DNA of 64,000 nucleotides. Origin: Dryocosmus kuriphilus. Lineage: Eukaryota; Arthropoda; Insecta; Hymenoptera; Cynipidae. Within the stretch, counting starts at the first letter, position 1. Each line of letters begins with the position of its first letter. The notes under the pieces are model-generated. The model had not been told where the DNA came from. It saw only the letters and a program-made list of their open reading frames with translations, and did not search any database. Both the position numbers and the translations under genes were made by a program. The stretch is taken from NCBI GenBank assembly GCA_038277395.1, contig CM076190.1, positions 187,924,001 through 187,988,000 on the forward strand. Direction: 5' to 3'. Shown one piece after another: positions 1 through 12,605 of this stretch.

Positions 1-559
1 TTTCAAAGAAAAAACTTAGCTCGTACGTTTGACGGTCTTTGCTCTTATCTATAATGGAATGGATTCTAGGTACTAGACATTTTATTTCTTCATATTAATT
101 TAACAAAACGTATTTCTAACGTCTGCGTGCTGAGGGTTCGATGGCACAAGTCACATGAGGTCATGCACAGGCAGGAAATCAGATATTAAGTAAATTCCAA
201 GATCTAAAGTTTTTGATGAAATTTATGCTCTTATATTTTAGCCTACAAAAATATTTCCAAGAATTTGTCAGGGTTATATTGATCTGTTTCGTTTTACTCA
301 CCATATCAATAAACTATAAACCTAGTAGTACTTTACAACAATGAAAGAATATTGTCTCAATATGTATCCAGATTAAACATTTTTTCATAGAAAGTATAAC
401 ACCAATATTGTAATATAATATGCTATGAAAAAGATAAGAGCGTTGAGTGGATGGTGTCACGTATTAAATTATTTGAAGGTATATATATTTTTTTTCATAA
501 TATATAGACTAAAGAAGAATCTAGTCAAACGTTTTACAAGTATCTGAAGAACATTTTGA

Positions 560-1690
560 AAACTTGTAATGTTCATAATATGAATCTTGTTAAAAAAGGG
601 TTCATGTCCATGCTAAATAAAAAAATAATTAGAAGAGAAATTGTACAGTTCAAAATATGCAGAAATAATTTGAATTCTTTTCTTTCAAGTAAAAATACTC
701 CTTTTTTCAAGATAAACTACAACAGTATAATTTTACTAAATAATTGTTGAAAATCATCTTTTAGTAAAGATCAAAGGGAGAGCACTAACAAAATTAATAA
801 AGAGATGAAGTTAGATGAGTGAAGTACAGCTATGAAATTTTTAAACAATTTATTTGCATCTAATTTTTAAGCCTAACCAATGTTAGACTTACGTTTTTGA
901 CCAATTCTTTGAAAATATGACGTCAGCTTCCTGTTAGAAAATATCAAAGGGAAATCCGCTAAAGAATTATTTGGCGAAAAACCAAAAGAAATAAATGGAA
1001 ATGAGTGATGCATACTTATCGAATGTGCAAATTAATTGATTCAATATTTCTTATTTGATTTACTGTAAATAATTCTGCTAACCAATTTGAAGTATAAGCT
1101 TTCTCAAAAAAATGTTTATATTTATTGAGGAGCTACTAAAGATACTAGAAATATTATTTAATAATGTCGCAGTTCCACCTATTTCAATAATGATTAAAAT
1201 TATTATTTTAAATGTTTTACAAGTGTTTCAAGCACACTTTGAAGTTTTGTAATGTTAATAATATGATTCTTGTGAAAAAGAGTTCATGTCCATACTAAAT
1301 AAAAAAATAGTTAGAAGAGCAATTGTACAGTTCAAAATATGGAGAAATAATTTAAGGTCTTTCCTTTCAAGGAAAATTACTCCTCAAGATAAACTACTAA
1401 AATAAAATTTTAATAAATAATTGTTGAAAATCATCTTTTAGTACAGATCAAAGGGAGAACACTAAGGAATTAATAAAGAGATGAAGTCAGATGAGTGAAG
1501 TACAGCTATGAAACTTTTAAACAATTTATTTGCATATAATTTTTAAGCCTAACCAATGTTAGACTTACGTTTTTGACCAATTCTTTGAAAATATGACGTC
1601 AGCTTCCTGTTAGAAAATATCAAAGGGAAATCCTCTAAGGAATTATTTGGCGAAAAACCAAAAGAAATAAATGGAGATGAGTGATACATA
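560..1690 (+). repeat. Direct duplication of about 690 bp inside the left arm
   Basis: 560-1010 and 1245-1690 are diverged direct copies. They share TTCATGTCCATRCTAAATAA, a block around AAAGGGAGARCACTAA and a TGACGTCAGCTTCCTGTTAG block. The right arm has sequence matching each copy, so the duplication may predate the inverted arms. Confidence 0.65.
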
Positions 1691-1939
1691 CTTATGGAAT
1701 ATATAAACATTTAATTTGTTGATAAAATCAAGACCGATCAACATAAGTCTTATGTTTTACGAAATACTTTAAAAATATTACAACATGTTCCTCAAATGCT
1801 ATAAAGTAGTACTAAAATGTTTCAATAGTTTTTCTACCAATAAAAATCGAAGAGTAAATCGATAAGGGATAGGATACTGAAAATCTTTGATCAATGAAGA
1901 GAGGATGGTCTAATGCAAACATAAACGTATGGTAACGTA

Positions 1940-2906
1940 CGAGGCACGTCCAGAAAGTAAGTGTACTCAATTTATGTAGGCTTCAAAAAAAATGTATTAA
2001 AACAAAAACATAGTTGATTACACTTGTACATATGTAAGTTATTTTTCGACATAGTCACCATCCCTCTCGATGCAAGTGGTGAGTCGCGGGATCAATTTTT
2101 TGATGCCTGCCTCAAAGAAGTCTCCCACCAGCTCTTTCGCCCACTTCTCCACCTCCCCCTTCACCTCCTCGTCCGTTGAAAACTTGTTTCCACCCATGTG
2201 CACCTTGAGGGAAGTGAAGAGATGGAAATCTGAAGGGGCCCGGTCAGGGGAATACGGGGGGTGGTTCAAAACGTCCCATCCAAAAGAGTCCAGGAGTTTC
2301 TAAGTGTCGTTGGCCGTGTGATGTTTGGCATTGTCATGCAGCAGGCAGACTCCCTTCGTCAGCATGCCCCTCCTTTTATTCTGAATCGCCTTTTTCAATT
2401 TTTTCAGCGTCTCACAGTATCTTGCCGCGTTGATGGTCTCCCCGTGAGGCAGATATTCCATCAAAATTAAGCCTTTATGGTCCAAAAACGCGGATGCCAA
2501 GATTTTTTTGGCTGAAATTGTGGTTTTGAATTTCTTGGCGGAGGGTGACAAGGTATGACGCCATTGCTGAGACCACCTCTTAGTTTCAGGCGTGTAGTGG
2601 GCAACCAAGTTTCGTCTCCAGTAACAATAGAGTAGAGAAAATCATCGCCTTCGCATTTTTAGCGCTCCAAATGACGACGCGAATGACGGCGCGAATGACG
2701 GCGCGAATTTCGCACTTGGCGGGAGAGACGATCGACATTTTTCGCGAGAGATGCTACTGCGTCAAGAGTTTTCAACACAATAACCTCGGATTGGTCTCGT
2801 TTTGAAGGGAAGGGGTCAGGCTACGTGGCAGCGTTGCCAACATGTCGAAAAAGTATTCCCTACAGCTGTGACAGTACCAGTACACTTACTTTCTGGACGT
2901 GCCTCG
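1940..2906 (-). mobile_element. Internally deleted mariner (967 bp)
   Basis: The ends are inverted repeats starting CGAGGCACGTCCAGAAAGTA and flanked by TA on both sides (1938-1939 and 2907-2908), the target-site duplication of mariner/Tc1 elements. At 967 bp it is shorter than the usual 1.3 kb. Most of the transposase N-terminal half is missing. A 12-bp tandem repeat (GCGAATGACGGC, about three copies, 2670-2710) lies near the transposase 5' end. Confidence 0.9.
2039..2660 (-). pseudogene. Mariner transposase remnant (D,D34D type)
   Basis: Reading on the minus strand I see TGDETW (first Asp), then after a frameshift HYTPETKRWSQQWRH. LLHDNAKHHTA carries the second Asp and YSPDRAPSDFHLF the third. 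This order and spacing fit a D,D34D mariner transposase. The helix-turn-helix N-terminus is absent, and the reading frame is broken at about 2608 and between the pieces at 2300 and 2269. It cannot produce a working transposase. Confidence 0.88.
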
Positions 2907-3888
2907 TACATTAGAATGATGTAATTTGGAGGCATGGAATCGAGTGTGAACTCTAGTAAAATAAACCTGAAGTTATAAACAATCAAGCTGACTAAAATAT
3001 ACCATACTATACTATACTATACTTTACGGTGCAGTGGGTCAAAGAGTTATTAAATCTAAAACATTTAAATCTGCGCTTTGGTTTCTAGTATGATGATGAT
3101 TTGGTGTCAGTTGAGCAAGCTTGATTATAGGACTCATACTTCCCATTTTAATTCCAAACACTACATTTATTTTATTGAAAGAACTCAACCTGTACACCGA
3201 TCAATGTTTTTAATGAAGCAGTTTAAATGAATGAAAGAGTTTATAGTTGGAACTATTGATGAAGATTTGTGTGTTTAAAAACGTGCAGTACGCACTGTGA
3301 AAAAAATGTTACAATATATACGACAGAATTATGACAAAACTAAAGAAAAATGTTGTCATAAATACGTTTTTCCAAAAACCTGTTTATAAATATTTACTGA
3401 GGAGGAGGAGGACGTTATACTTAAATAAGATACTCAAAATTTTGCACTTAACGATTACAAGCCTTAGTCAATCAGTTAGAAACTCTAAAATGGAGATGAG
3501 TTATATAGATTTCATAAACAAGTATTTATTACACTTAAAAAGTACTTTTTTAACTTATTAAAAAGAACTGTACAATATTGAGTAATAGAAAAAAACTATT
3601 TCATACTTAGTGCTATGCTGAGTCTAATTTTTTAAAATTCGTTTACTGCAAATAATTCTGATATCTAATTCAACGCATAGCCTTTTCAAAATCGTTTTTA
3701 TATTTAGTGAGGAGGGGTGAAGGAGGAGGATGAGGAGGAGGCTGTAATTAAATAAAATACTCAAAATTTTGAGCTCAACGATTACAAGCCTTAGATCTTC
3801 AGTTACAAACTTTAAACATTATATTTACCAAAATGAGTGTGGGTGAAAGGAATTAGGAAGTGCATATTACATTTCTTAAACAAGTAGG

Positions 3889-5178
3889 GGAGATCGGGGG
3901 GTCATGAGACACGCTTACAGCTCTGAACTGAAAAGCGCGACATCTACCAGCTGACTGCTGAACTTCTTGCTCGTTTTCAGTCTCCATATCCACATGACAA
4001 ATGTCCCGTTCATGTGGATTCTTTGTGTCTTCCCAGATCGCGACTCAAATTGCGTGATCGCAAGTTTTGTAGACCGTTCATGGTTGCTCTCTTTTCACTT
4101 TATTTTACAAGCTATTTACAAGAGTCCATACATCCAAAACATTCCTTGGAAGCCTCTTGACACTTGAAACTAATTTGGCATGAACATTCAATGCATCCAT
4201 AAAGCACTAGCCATATTGAAAATATAGTAACTGGGTGGTCGTGAGACAACGTTTTCGGGGAGTTAGGAGGCATGCTATTTCTGTAATCTATAAACGTAAA
4301 ATCGAATGTAAAATTGTATTTTATAGCCGTATATCGCATTTTTGTACACAACCCAAACGTTTAATGCCCTAATCCAGTACGTATTACAGGAGGTTGGTCC
4401 TCTGAAACACAACACACCGATCAAGAAATCTAATCCAGGTCGAAGATCAATGGAGAGCACTATTTTGAATTCGGGAGTTAATGTGGCCAGCTTAAGCCGG
4501 AAATCTGACGAAAAAAAGCAAAAGATTCGCAGAATAAAGAAAACCAGAATAACAACGTAGCAAAAGCATTAAAATCGAAGCGCGGACGCTCAAGAAAATT
4601 TTCGGCCGTAATGACGAAACGAAATAAGCTGGACTCTGTAGATGAAGATTTTGCATCATTTGCAAAGCTCTTATGCCAAAAAAATTAAACCTAAACAACC
4701 CGATTCACTGTAATAGTTGCGATAGATATGTTCATTTGAAATGTGCCAATTTAACAGCCGGCTATTACACCTGCACCCATTGTGAATATGATTGATCTAA
4801 TAGTTTTTGAATTCACCTACTTTTTTTCGCCTTTTTATGATCACCTCAAAATTATTTCAACTTGATTATAATGTAGACGACCACAAAATACGCCTTCTTG
4901 AAGATTAAAATAAACTATTTTGATGAAATTAGGCCCTTTCCTTTCTGATAAGTGTGTATTTCACAACCCCCCGAACATTGCGAACATCCAGAAAAAACAA
5001 CTTTTGGGCAGGCAAGCAAAACTTAGAGATCTTTCTAAAATTTCAACTAATTAATCTCTTGTCTAAGTGCAGTTACACTAAATCATAATTTAAAACTTTT
5101 CATGGGTAGAAAAATGGCTTTTCCATTATATTTTTGGTCCAAAAACGAAACCCGTCTCATAACTCCACGGTCTCCCTT
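3889..5178 (+). mobile_element. Pogo/Tc1-like element inserted in the left arm
   Basis: This block interrupts sequence that is continuous elsewhere (AAGTACTTACTACAC near 5550 and, inverted, near 10990). Its ends are imperfect inverted repeats (GGGGAGATCGGGGGGTCATG against AGGGAGACCGTGGAGTTATG). TA flanks both sides, consistent with a TA target duplication. The interior is mostly noncoding, with a PHD-finger remnant near its 3' end. The pogo assignment rests on TIR style, the TA site and the PHD remnant; I see no DDE core. Confidence 0.65.
4661..4795 (+). pseudogene. PHD-finger C-terminal fragment of a pogo-like transposase
   Basis: The 45-codon reading ends at TGA 4793-4795 and contains HCNSCDRYVHLKC followed by YYTCTHCEYD. 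The Cys/His pattern (CxxC, HxxC, CxxC) is that of a PHD finger. Upstream, about 4555-4680, another frame reads basic and then acidic sequence (KRGRSRKF, VDEDFASF), suggesting a frameshifted linker. Some insect pogo-family DDE transposases carry a C-terminal PHD finger; the assignment to that family is inference. A captured host zinc finger is the alternative. Confidence 0.5.
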
Positions 5179-6717
5179 ACTTACTACACATAAAAATCAC
5201 CTCAAATTTAACTTATTAAAAGAACTGTACAATATTGAGTAATAGAAAAACTATTGCATACTTAGTGCTATGCTGAGTCAAATCTTTTAAAATTCGTTTA
5301 CTGTAAATAATTCTGATATCTAATTTAACGCACAGCCTTATCAAAATCGCTTTTATATTTAGTGAGGAGGGGTGAAGGAGGAGGGGTGAAGGAGGAGGAT
5401 GTGGATGAGGCTGTAATTAAATAAAATACTCAAAATTTTGCGCTCAACGGTTACAAGCCTTAGACCATCAGTTACAAACTCTGAAACTTATAATCACCAA
5501 AATGAGTGTGGGTGAAGGAAATTGGGAAGTACATATTACAATTCTTAAACAAGTACTTACTACACATAAAAATCACCTCAAATTTAACTTACTAAAAGAA
5601 CTGTACAATATTGAGTACTAGAAAAACTATTGCATACTTACAGCTATGCTGGATCTATTTTTAAAAGTTTTAATTTACTGTAAATAATTCTGTTGTATAA
5701 TTCGTAGCACAACCTTTTCAAAATCATTTCTATATTTACTGAGGAGAATTTAGTTAAAAAAAATACTCAAAATTTTTAATTCAATTATTATTACACACCT
5801 TAGACCTCTTACATTTTATAATAATCTAACTGAGTTCGGGTAAAAGAAATGAAGATGCAGATATAAATTTTAAAAGTTATATTTCATAAACACATATTTA
5901 AATGTTTAAAAATTTCTTAGAATTTAACTTATTAAAAGAACTATAATAGTATAGAGTAATAGAAAATCTTATTGCATACTTAGTAACACACTGGGTCTAT
6001 TTCATTATTTCTTATGAATTAGTGAGACAAAACTTGTAATCAAATATACTACATGTGTTAATTCTACTATTGGAAATAATAAACTATAGCTTTTAAGCTA
6101 ATAAAATCAGCTACTAAAAAAGTATTTAATAATGCCAACCTCTTTTATAAATAAGTCAGCTACATAAACTTTATAATCCTCTGTAAGAAACATTGAAATA
6201 ATGTTTAGCACAACCGAATAATATACTAAAAATCCAATTCATTTAGCTGAAACACTGCAATAATAACCTGCTTAGTGAAGTATTTATGGTACTAAAATAT
6301 GCTATTAATGAAAAAAAAACATCATATTTTTCTTCAGCCATCATTGAACTCTAGTTAAAATAAATGTGCTTCAAGGGATAACAAGGCAAACTAAATTAAT
6401 AATGAATAGAGTGCACCACCATCAACCACGCTGCTTTTCTTGTATAGTTATAAGCACGTTTCTTTGTCTTTTTTACTAGATGCGAGCCTTGTCTTCTAAA
6501 TAGATTTGCAATATTGATTCATGTACTAATTAGATGAAATGCTTGATTTCTTGCATACTGGTATAAGGAATTTTTTTAATAAAATTAACACTGAAATTAA
6601 CCTCAATTAAATATTAAAATGTACGAGAAATAGGAGGAGAAGGAGGAGGAGGAGGAGGAGGATATATAAATTCAACACTAGTGACCGAATTGTCATTCGT
6701 GCTGTGACAGTGATAGA

Positions 6718-6882
6718 ATGACTTCCACAAGCCGGCATTGCTCAAGAGTTTATTCAAGACTCGATAATTTGAAAAGACATGACAAATACTCTTGCATAGC
6801 AAAGTATCATGTGTATGATGATGAAAGAGGCTTTCACCAAATTACAAAGTTACCTGAAGCTATAAGGACAACATAAGTAGCT
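6718..6882 (+). CDS. Short zinc-finger-like ORF in the outer element interior
   Basis: This is a 54-codon ATG ORF. The reading SRLDNLKRHDKYSC resembles the second half of a C2H2/C2HC zinc finger (a hydrophobic-Leu-x2-His-x4-Cys pattern). One expected N-terminal Cys is absent, so the finger may be degenerate. It lies directly upstream of the Polinton-type gene remnant on the same strand and may be its former N-terminus or a separate small gene. The ORF ends at a TAA. Confidence 0.4.
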
Positions 6883-7186
6883 GCAAACAGAATAACAAAA
6901 TTAGTAAGGCAATTTATCGACAGCAGAAGAAACCTGATGAGGATCCAGCTATTCAGGAAGAAATGAAACTGCAATCTTCTCCATTAAAGAAACTTGTGGG
7001 CATTATTCAGAGGGTTAAACCTGAATTGGAGTCATACGTTCAGAAGCGAAAAATAGATTTAGAAGATGAAGGTGAAGGAGAAGAGTTTAATCAACAGGAT
7101 GATTGACCAACAATGACAAACCAATAATGGTGCTGATGGTGATGATGGTAATAACGAACATGAAGATGAGGATGATAATAATGATG

Positions 7187-9222
7187 ATTTTTTTTTGTTT
7201 TGGGAGGGAGGAGGAAATGCATTAATGCAAAACGTGTGGGGCTCTTCTGGCAAGCCGGCCCTACCCACTAAAACCTCCTCCCTTTCTTCTTGGCATTGTT
7301 CACCCCGCAAACCGCTTTCGCATTACTTCAGGGGGTGTCGTTTTCTACGCTGACTCCAGCGTTTTCCTCTGTCCTACTATCCTAGGGTTTCCTCCTGGCT
7401 GTTGTCGGCGGACGGTGACTTACCAGGTTCTGGCATTCCACCGCCTTGTGCCCCTCTTCATAGCATCTTCTGCAGCATTTGCTGCGGTCTTACGCTGTAC
7501 ACTCTTGGGCAACATGTCCAAGAGTGTGGCACCTGCAGCATCGGGCTTCTGCGCTATGCGCCTTAACCCGGCAGTTAACCCATCCGACCTTTAGTCGAGC
7601 AGCCATCTCCAGTTTGGCAGCAGTGACAGCATCCAGCGCCACGAAAGTTGGATGCAGCCCCTGCTGCTTCTCTTGGTGATGTTCACCCTCGGCGGAGAAC
7701 CAAGATCGTCACACAGGGCCACCCTCACTGCCTTCTCCACATCCGCTGTCTCCATGATCTCCACCAGGTCGTAGACGCCGATCTGGTTTCTTGGGACGAG
7801 GTGACGTACAATCCTGTCTTCTCCAAGGACCTTTGAGATAGACTCGCCAAAGTGCTGCCTCTCTTCCTCCTTTGCTCCCACCTCGATGAGGACATCTCCA
7901 GTCCTGGTCTGCCTGATCGACTTGACGGTAAGGCCATGGTCTTCAGGCTTGACCTTCTTTTGGATGCCCTTCAGAACATCCGCGTATTTCATCCCCGAGG
8001 CAGGCCAGATGGTCACGGCTTCCCCGGGGATTCTCCTCTTCTTTCACTTCGGTTCTCCTTGAGCCTTTATCGGGCGCGTTGTCCCTTCGTGGTGCAACCT
8101 CTTATTACTTGTTCTCCTTTTCCGGCCTTTCTTTCTTGCTTCTCCTTCTTGTGACCTTAGTCCATGTTGATCCCTCCTGGGTCCTGGTCTTCTTTTTAAC
8201 CGGCTTCTCAGCTCTGGATTCGCTGGGCGGGCTGAGGGTCGCCTCTCTCTCCCACTTGCGCGTTTTCATCGCTTCCGCCGGCTTTGCCTGCGGCTCCGTT
8301 TGTGTAAAACCGCAGGCCGTCGTTTTATCCTTAAAGGTGGAGCTCAGGAGACTTCTCTCTAAGCAACTTATCTATTTTGTCCTTGAGAACTCCATTTATA
8401 CACTCCATATAGCACTTCATGGCAGTGTTTAGGCTTCTAAATGTGTACCCCAGTACGTGCATTGCTCCTTGCGCTTCCTTCATTGCATCTATGAGCTCCG
8501 GATCTCTGGCATCATTTGACTCGCAGATATGCATAATCCTTCTTAGGTTCTCCCGTATCTTTCTGTGGCCCTCCCTCATGTTTTCCTGAGAATCCTAGAT
8601 GCTTTTCTTCATCCTCGCAGTAGCTCCTGCCTTGGACCTATTAGGTTCCACTACGTCGAAGCTGTTGCTCAGGTCCATCTCCTCTTCAAAGTCACTCGTC
8701 TTCCTCCCCCTCCGTTTTCCTTGTCTATAAGCCATGTTTACAAATTTCACTAGCGCATCGTGCGTGAAGGAGCGGGCCGAAATAGTTGGGAACGGGTATA
8801 CCCTCGGACCGAACTCCTACCCCAGTACTCTGGGGCCCAACCTTTGTTTAACCGGTCACGGAATACACGGACGGATCGGGCTCGCTCGGAGCACTGCAGG
8901 CTCCGATCCCTGCAGCCACCACGCACTTCCCGATCAAGGCCCGCAGGGACTGGCTCCAGATGCCCGGTCGCAGCTTACACCTCGGCAGAGCAAGCTCACA
9001 GCAGCCCTCATCCCATGCCGGCGGGAAAAACCGACATGGTTCAGAGCACTCCCAGTGGGCTACGACCGTTACCAATCGTGAGTTTGGTACACGAAGCCTA
9101 TTTTATTTCAGCCCTACCCTCTGTTTCCAACGAGCAACCCTCTATCAGCCACCTGGGGACGCGCAAAGTAGGGGTGACACCTCCTCTCCACCGCAGACAA
9201 CTGCGGTGGTTCTTGGCTCCAT
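7187..9222 (-). mobile_element. R1-like non-LTR retrotransposon, internally deleted
   Basis: Minus-strand orientation, with an A-run tail at 7188-7200 and a 9-bp target duplication ATAATGATG at both ends (7178-7186 and 9223-9231). It is GC-richer than its surroundings. In order it holds a GC-rich 5' UTR (about 8740-9222), a gag ORF (8735 to about 7340) and a short 3' UTR with AGGAGGTTTTAGTGGGTAGG. The endonuclease and reverse transcriptase ORF is absent, so the copy lost about 3 kb before or during insertion. R1-clade assignment is from gag and 3' UTR appearance. Confidence 0.75.
7440..8735 (-). pseudogene. LINE gag-like ORF1 with two CCHC zinc knuckles
   Basis: The start is an ATG at 8735, followed by a basic stretch (RQGKRRGRK). 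There is an in-frame TAG just before the reading that begins MREGHRKIRENLRR (8579-8331). A second open stretch (8016-7591) includes TYPE-like gag sequence such as YADVLKGIQKKVKPEDHGL. In a further frame two knuckles read CCRCHTLGHVAQEC and CCRRCYEEGHKAVEC (about 7540-7440), each matching C-x2-C-x4-H-x4-C. ORF1 proteins of this kind bind element RNA. The frame is broken at least twice. Confidence 0.8.
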
Positions 9223-9729
9223 ATAATGATGGTGATGATGATAAAAATGATGCTGAAAGTGAAATTTCCTCTGAAAATGAAGTAGAAAAAAATTTTCAGA
9301 ATATTGGGCTGATCCGAATGATTTGGTAAATCGAATGCACTCACTTTTACAATCCCAGTCAGCAAGAAGCAGAAATAAGTTGCTCGAAAAAATTGAAATC
9401 ATTAATGAATTAACTTATTAATTGATGTAATCACTTTAGCAACTGTTGGTTTAATATTCCTAATAGTTGAATTAACATTTGAATTATTGGATTCATAATT
9501 TCCTGTAGTTATAATATAAGAATTGATTGTAATGCAATAAGTTAAATAAATCTAATTTTCAATATATATGTTTATTTCTTCTTCAAAAAGCTCACCTGAA
9601 TTAATTTTAGTTTTTATGTGCAGAAAAGGCTCATCACACCTTCCAAAGCATCTAACATATGATTTATGGTGTGTGATAAATGAATACAACATTTTTCAGT
9701 GACTACTTGTTTCAGCTACATAATGATTC

Positions 9730-12330
9730 TACCCTCCTGCTCCTCCTCCTCCTATTCCTCATACATTTTAATATTTAATTGAGGTTAATTTCAGTGTTAA
9801 TATTATTGAAAAAATTCCTTATACCAGTATGCAAGAAATCAATCATTTCATCTAATTAGTGCATGAATCAATATTGCAAATCTCTTTAGAAGACAAGGCT
9901 CACATCTAGTAAAAACGACAAAGAAACATGCTTGTAACTATAGAAGAAAAGCAACGTGGTTGATTGTGGTGCACTCTATTCATTATTAACTTAGTTTGCC
10001 TTGTTATCCCTTGAAGTAGATTTATTTTAACAAGAGTTCAATGTTGGCTGAAGAAAAATATGTTGATTCTTTCTTTGATAATAGCATATTTTAATTCCAT
10101 CAATACTTTACTAAGAATGTTATTATTGCAGTGTTTCAGCTAAGTGAATTGTATTTTTAGTATAATATCCGGTTTTGCTAAAAATTATTTCAATGTTTCT
10201 TACAGAGGATTATAAAGTTCATGTAGCTGACTTATTTGGTAGATCGATTGCGGTTACTTTAACAATATCAAGCAGGTGGTAACAGAAATAATGCATTGAA
10301 ATAATTTCAATCATTAATGAAATAAGAGAGGTTGGCGTTATTAAATAATGTTTTTAGTAACTAATTTGATAGCTTAAAAATGAAAAAATTTCGAACGTTA
10401 ATGAAATAAGGAGGCTGGCATTATTAAATAATGTTTTAGTAACTGATTTTAAAAGCTTGAAAGCTGTAGTTTATTATTTCCAATAGTAGAATTAACACAT
10501 CTAGTATATATGATTACAAGTTTTATCTCACTAATTCATAAAAAATAATCAACTAGACCCAATGTGGTACTAAGTATGCAATAAGATTTTCTATTTCGCT
10601 ATACTATTATAGTTCTTTTAATAAGTTAAATTTTAAGTAATTTTTAAACATTGCAAATATGTGTTTATGCAACATAAATTTTAAAATTTATATCTACATC
10701 TTCATTTCTTTTACCCGAACTCAGCTTGATTATTATAAAATGTAAGAAGTCTAAGGTGTGTAATAATAATTGAATTAAAAATTTTGAGTATTTTATTTAA
10801 CTAAATCCTCCTCGGTAAATATAAAAACGATTTTGATAAGGCTGTGCGTCAAATTAGATATCAGAATTATTTACAGTAAACGAATTTTAAAAGATTTGAC
10901 TCAGCATAGCACCAAGTATGCAATAGCTTTTCTATTACTCATTATTGTACAGTTCTTTTCATAAGTTAAATTTGATGTGATTTTTATGTGTAGTAAGTAC
11001 TTGTTTAAGAAATGTAACATGTACTTCCTAATTTCTTTCACCCACACTCATTTTGGTGATTATAAGTTTTAGAGTTTGTAACTGATGGTCTAAGGCTTGT
11101 AATCGTTGAGAGCAAAATTTTGAGTATTTTATTTAATTGCAGCCTCCTCCTTATCCTCCTCTTTCACCCTTCCTCACTAAATACAAAAACGATTTTGAAA
11201 AGGCTATGCGTTAAATTAGATATCAGAATTATTTACAGTAAACGAATTTTTAAAAATTTGACTCCGCATAGCACTAAGTATGAAATAGCTTTTTTCTATT
11301 GCTCAATATTGTACAGTTCTTTTTAATAAGCTAAAAAAGTACTTTTTAAGTGTAATGTACTTGTTTTTGAAATATATATATAACTCATCTCAGTTTTAGA
11401 GTTTCTAACTGACGGTCTGAAGCTTGCAACCGTTGAGTGCAAAATTTTGAGTATTTTATTTAAGTATAATGTCCTCCTCCTCCTTAGTAAATATTTATAA
11501 ACAGGTTTTGAGAAAAACGTATTTATGACAACATTTTTCTTTAGTTTTGTCATAATTTTTGTCTTATATATTGCAACAATTTTTTCACACTGTTCACTGC
11601 ACGCTTTTGAGCAGACAAATCTTCAGCAATAGTTTCAACTATAAACTCTTTCATTCATTTAATATGCTTCATTAAAGACATTGATCGGTGTACAGGTTGA
11701 GTTCTTTCAATACAATAAATTTCGAGTTTGGAATTAAAATGGTAAGTATGAGTCCTTTAATCAGGCTTGCTCAACTGTCCCAAAATCATCGTCATACTAG
11801 AAACCAAAGTGGAGATTAAAACGGTTAGATTTAATAACTTTTTCACCCACTGCACCACATAGTATAATATAGTATAGTGTGTTATATTGTAGTCAGCTTG
11901 ACTGTTTATAACTTCAGGTTCATTTTACTAGAGTTCACACTAGATTCCATACCTCATTTAAAATAATTGCAAACATTATTGAAATAGGTGGGACTGTGAA
12001 ATTATTAAATAATATTTTTAGTATTTTTAGTAGTTCCTCAATAAATATAAACATGTTTTGAGAAAGCTTATACATCAAATTGGAAAGCAGAATTATTTAC
12101 AGTAAATCAAATAAGAAATATTGAATCAATTAATTTGCACATTCCATAAGTATGCGTCACTTATCTCCATTTAATTCTTTTGCTTTTTCGCTAACTAATT
12201 CCTTAGTGGATTTCCCTTTGATACTTCCTAACAGGAAGCTGACGTCAGAGTTTCAAGGAATTGGGCAAAAACGTAAGTCTAACATTTGTTAGGCTTAAAA
12301 TTATATGAAAATAAATTGTTTCAAAATTTA
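9730..12330 (-). repeat. Right arm of the outer inverted repeat, proximal part
   Basis: This is the reverse complement of 830-6680 without the left-arm insertions. The junction AGTAAGTACTTGTTTAAG near 10990 is the empty-site version of the pogo-like insertion in the left arm, so that insertion postdates the arm pair. The arm ends abruptly at about 12330, where the inner Polinton TIR begins. Confidence 0.75.
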
Positions 12331-12559
12331 GACAGTCGGTGTTACCCTCGGTCGGTAAGGTAGTGTTCGACCACAACAAACTCATTGTTATCGCCGATAG
12401 ATGGCGCCAATGTCCATTATCGACAGTCGGTATTACCCTGCATCGGTAAATTAGGAATATTAAGGCAGGTATTTACCATATATAGTACCACTACAAGCTT
12501 TGCGTGAACGCCGCATTCCTTATTACTATTAGGGTTATGTATTGGAATTTACTTCTCAA

Positions 12560-12605
<46 letters not shown>

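Larger units (their letters stand above)
1..6680 (+). repeat. Left arm of the outer long inverted repeat
   Basis: This arm pairs with 34215-34815 (bases 1-600) and with 9730-12330 (bases 830-6680). Relative to the right arm it carries extra DNA: a duplicated block plus a mariner (about 1205-2915) and a pogo-like insertion (3889-5178). It also contains diverged internal direct repeats of a module with an AGGAGGAGG run and AAAATACTCAAAATTTTG (around 3400, 3720, 5350 and 5750). I see no gene in the arm outside the inserted elements; short ORFs that recur in both arms, such as 3331-3561, are repeat sequence. Confidence 0.75.
6895..9421 (+). pseudogene. Outer-element Polinton-type acidic protein, split by a LINE
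   Basis: Two exon-like pieces flank the LINE at 7187-9222. The 5' piece reads SKAIYRQQKKP, then SPLKKLVGIIQ and an acidic run, with TGA at about 7106. The 3' piece reads acidic sequence, then (after a frameshift) YWADPNDLVNRM and ends NELTY with TAA 9419-9421. The same order (basic SEAIRRKHRM, LQKLIDMS, acidic run, YWDDPNELVDRL) is seen in the inner Polinton gene at 26307-27218. The outer element therefore carries a diverged homologue. Function unknown. Confidence 0.65.

Noticed and set aside
3331..3561. A 76-codon ORF repeated inverted at 11323-11553
   Set aside because: Both copies lie in the outer inverted-repeat arms; similarity follows from the repeat. The Lys/Leu/Ile-rich reading shows no motif.
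8734..9329. Plus-strand ORFs of 115 and 189 codons over the LINE 5' UTR
   Set aside because: They are antisense to the LINE and arise from its GC-rich UTR; the last residues of the longer one come from the neighbouring Polinton remnant.
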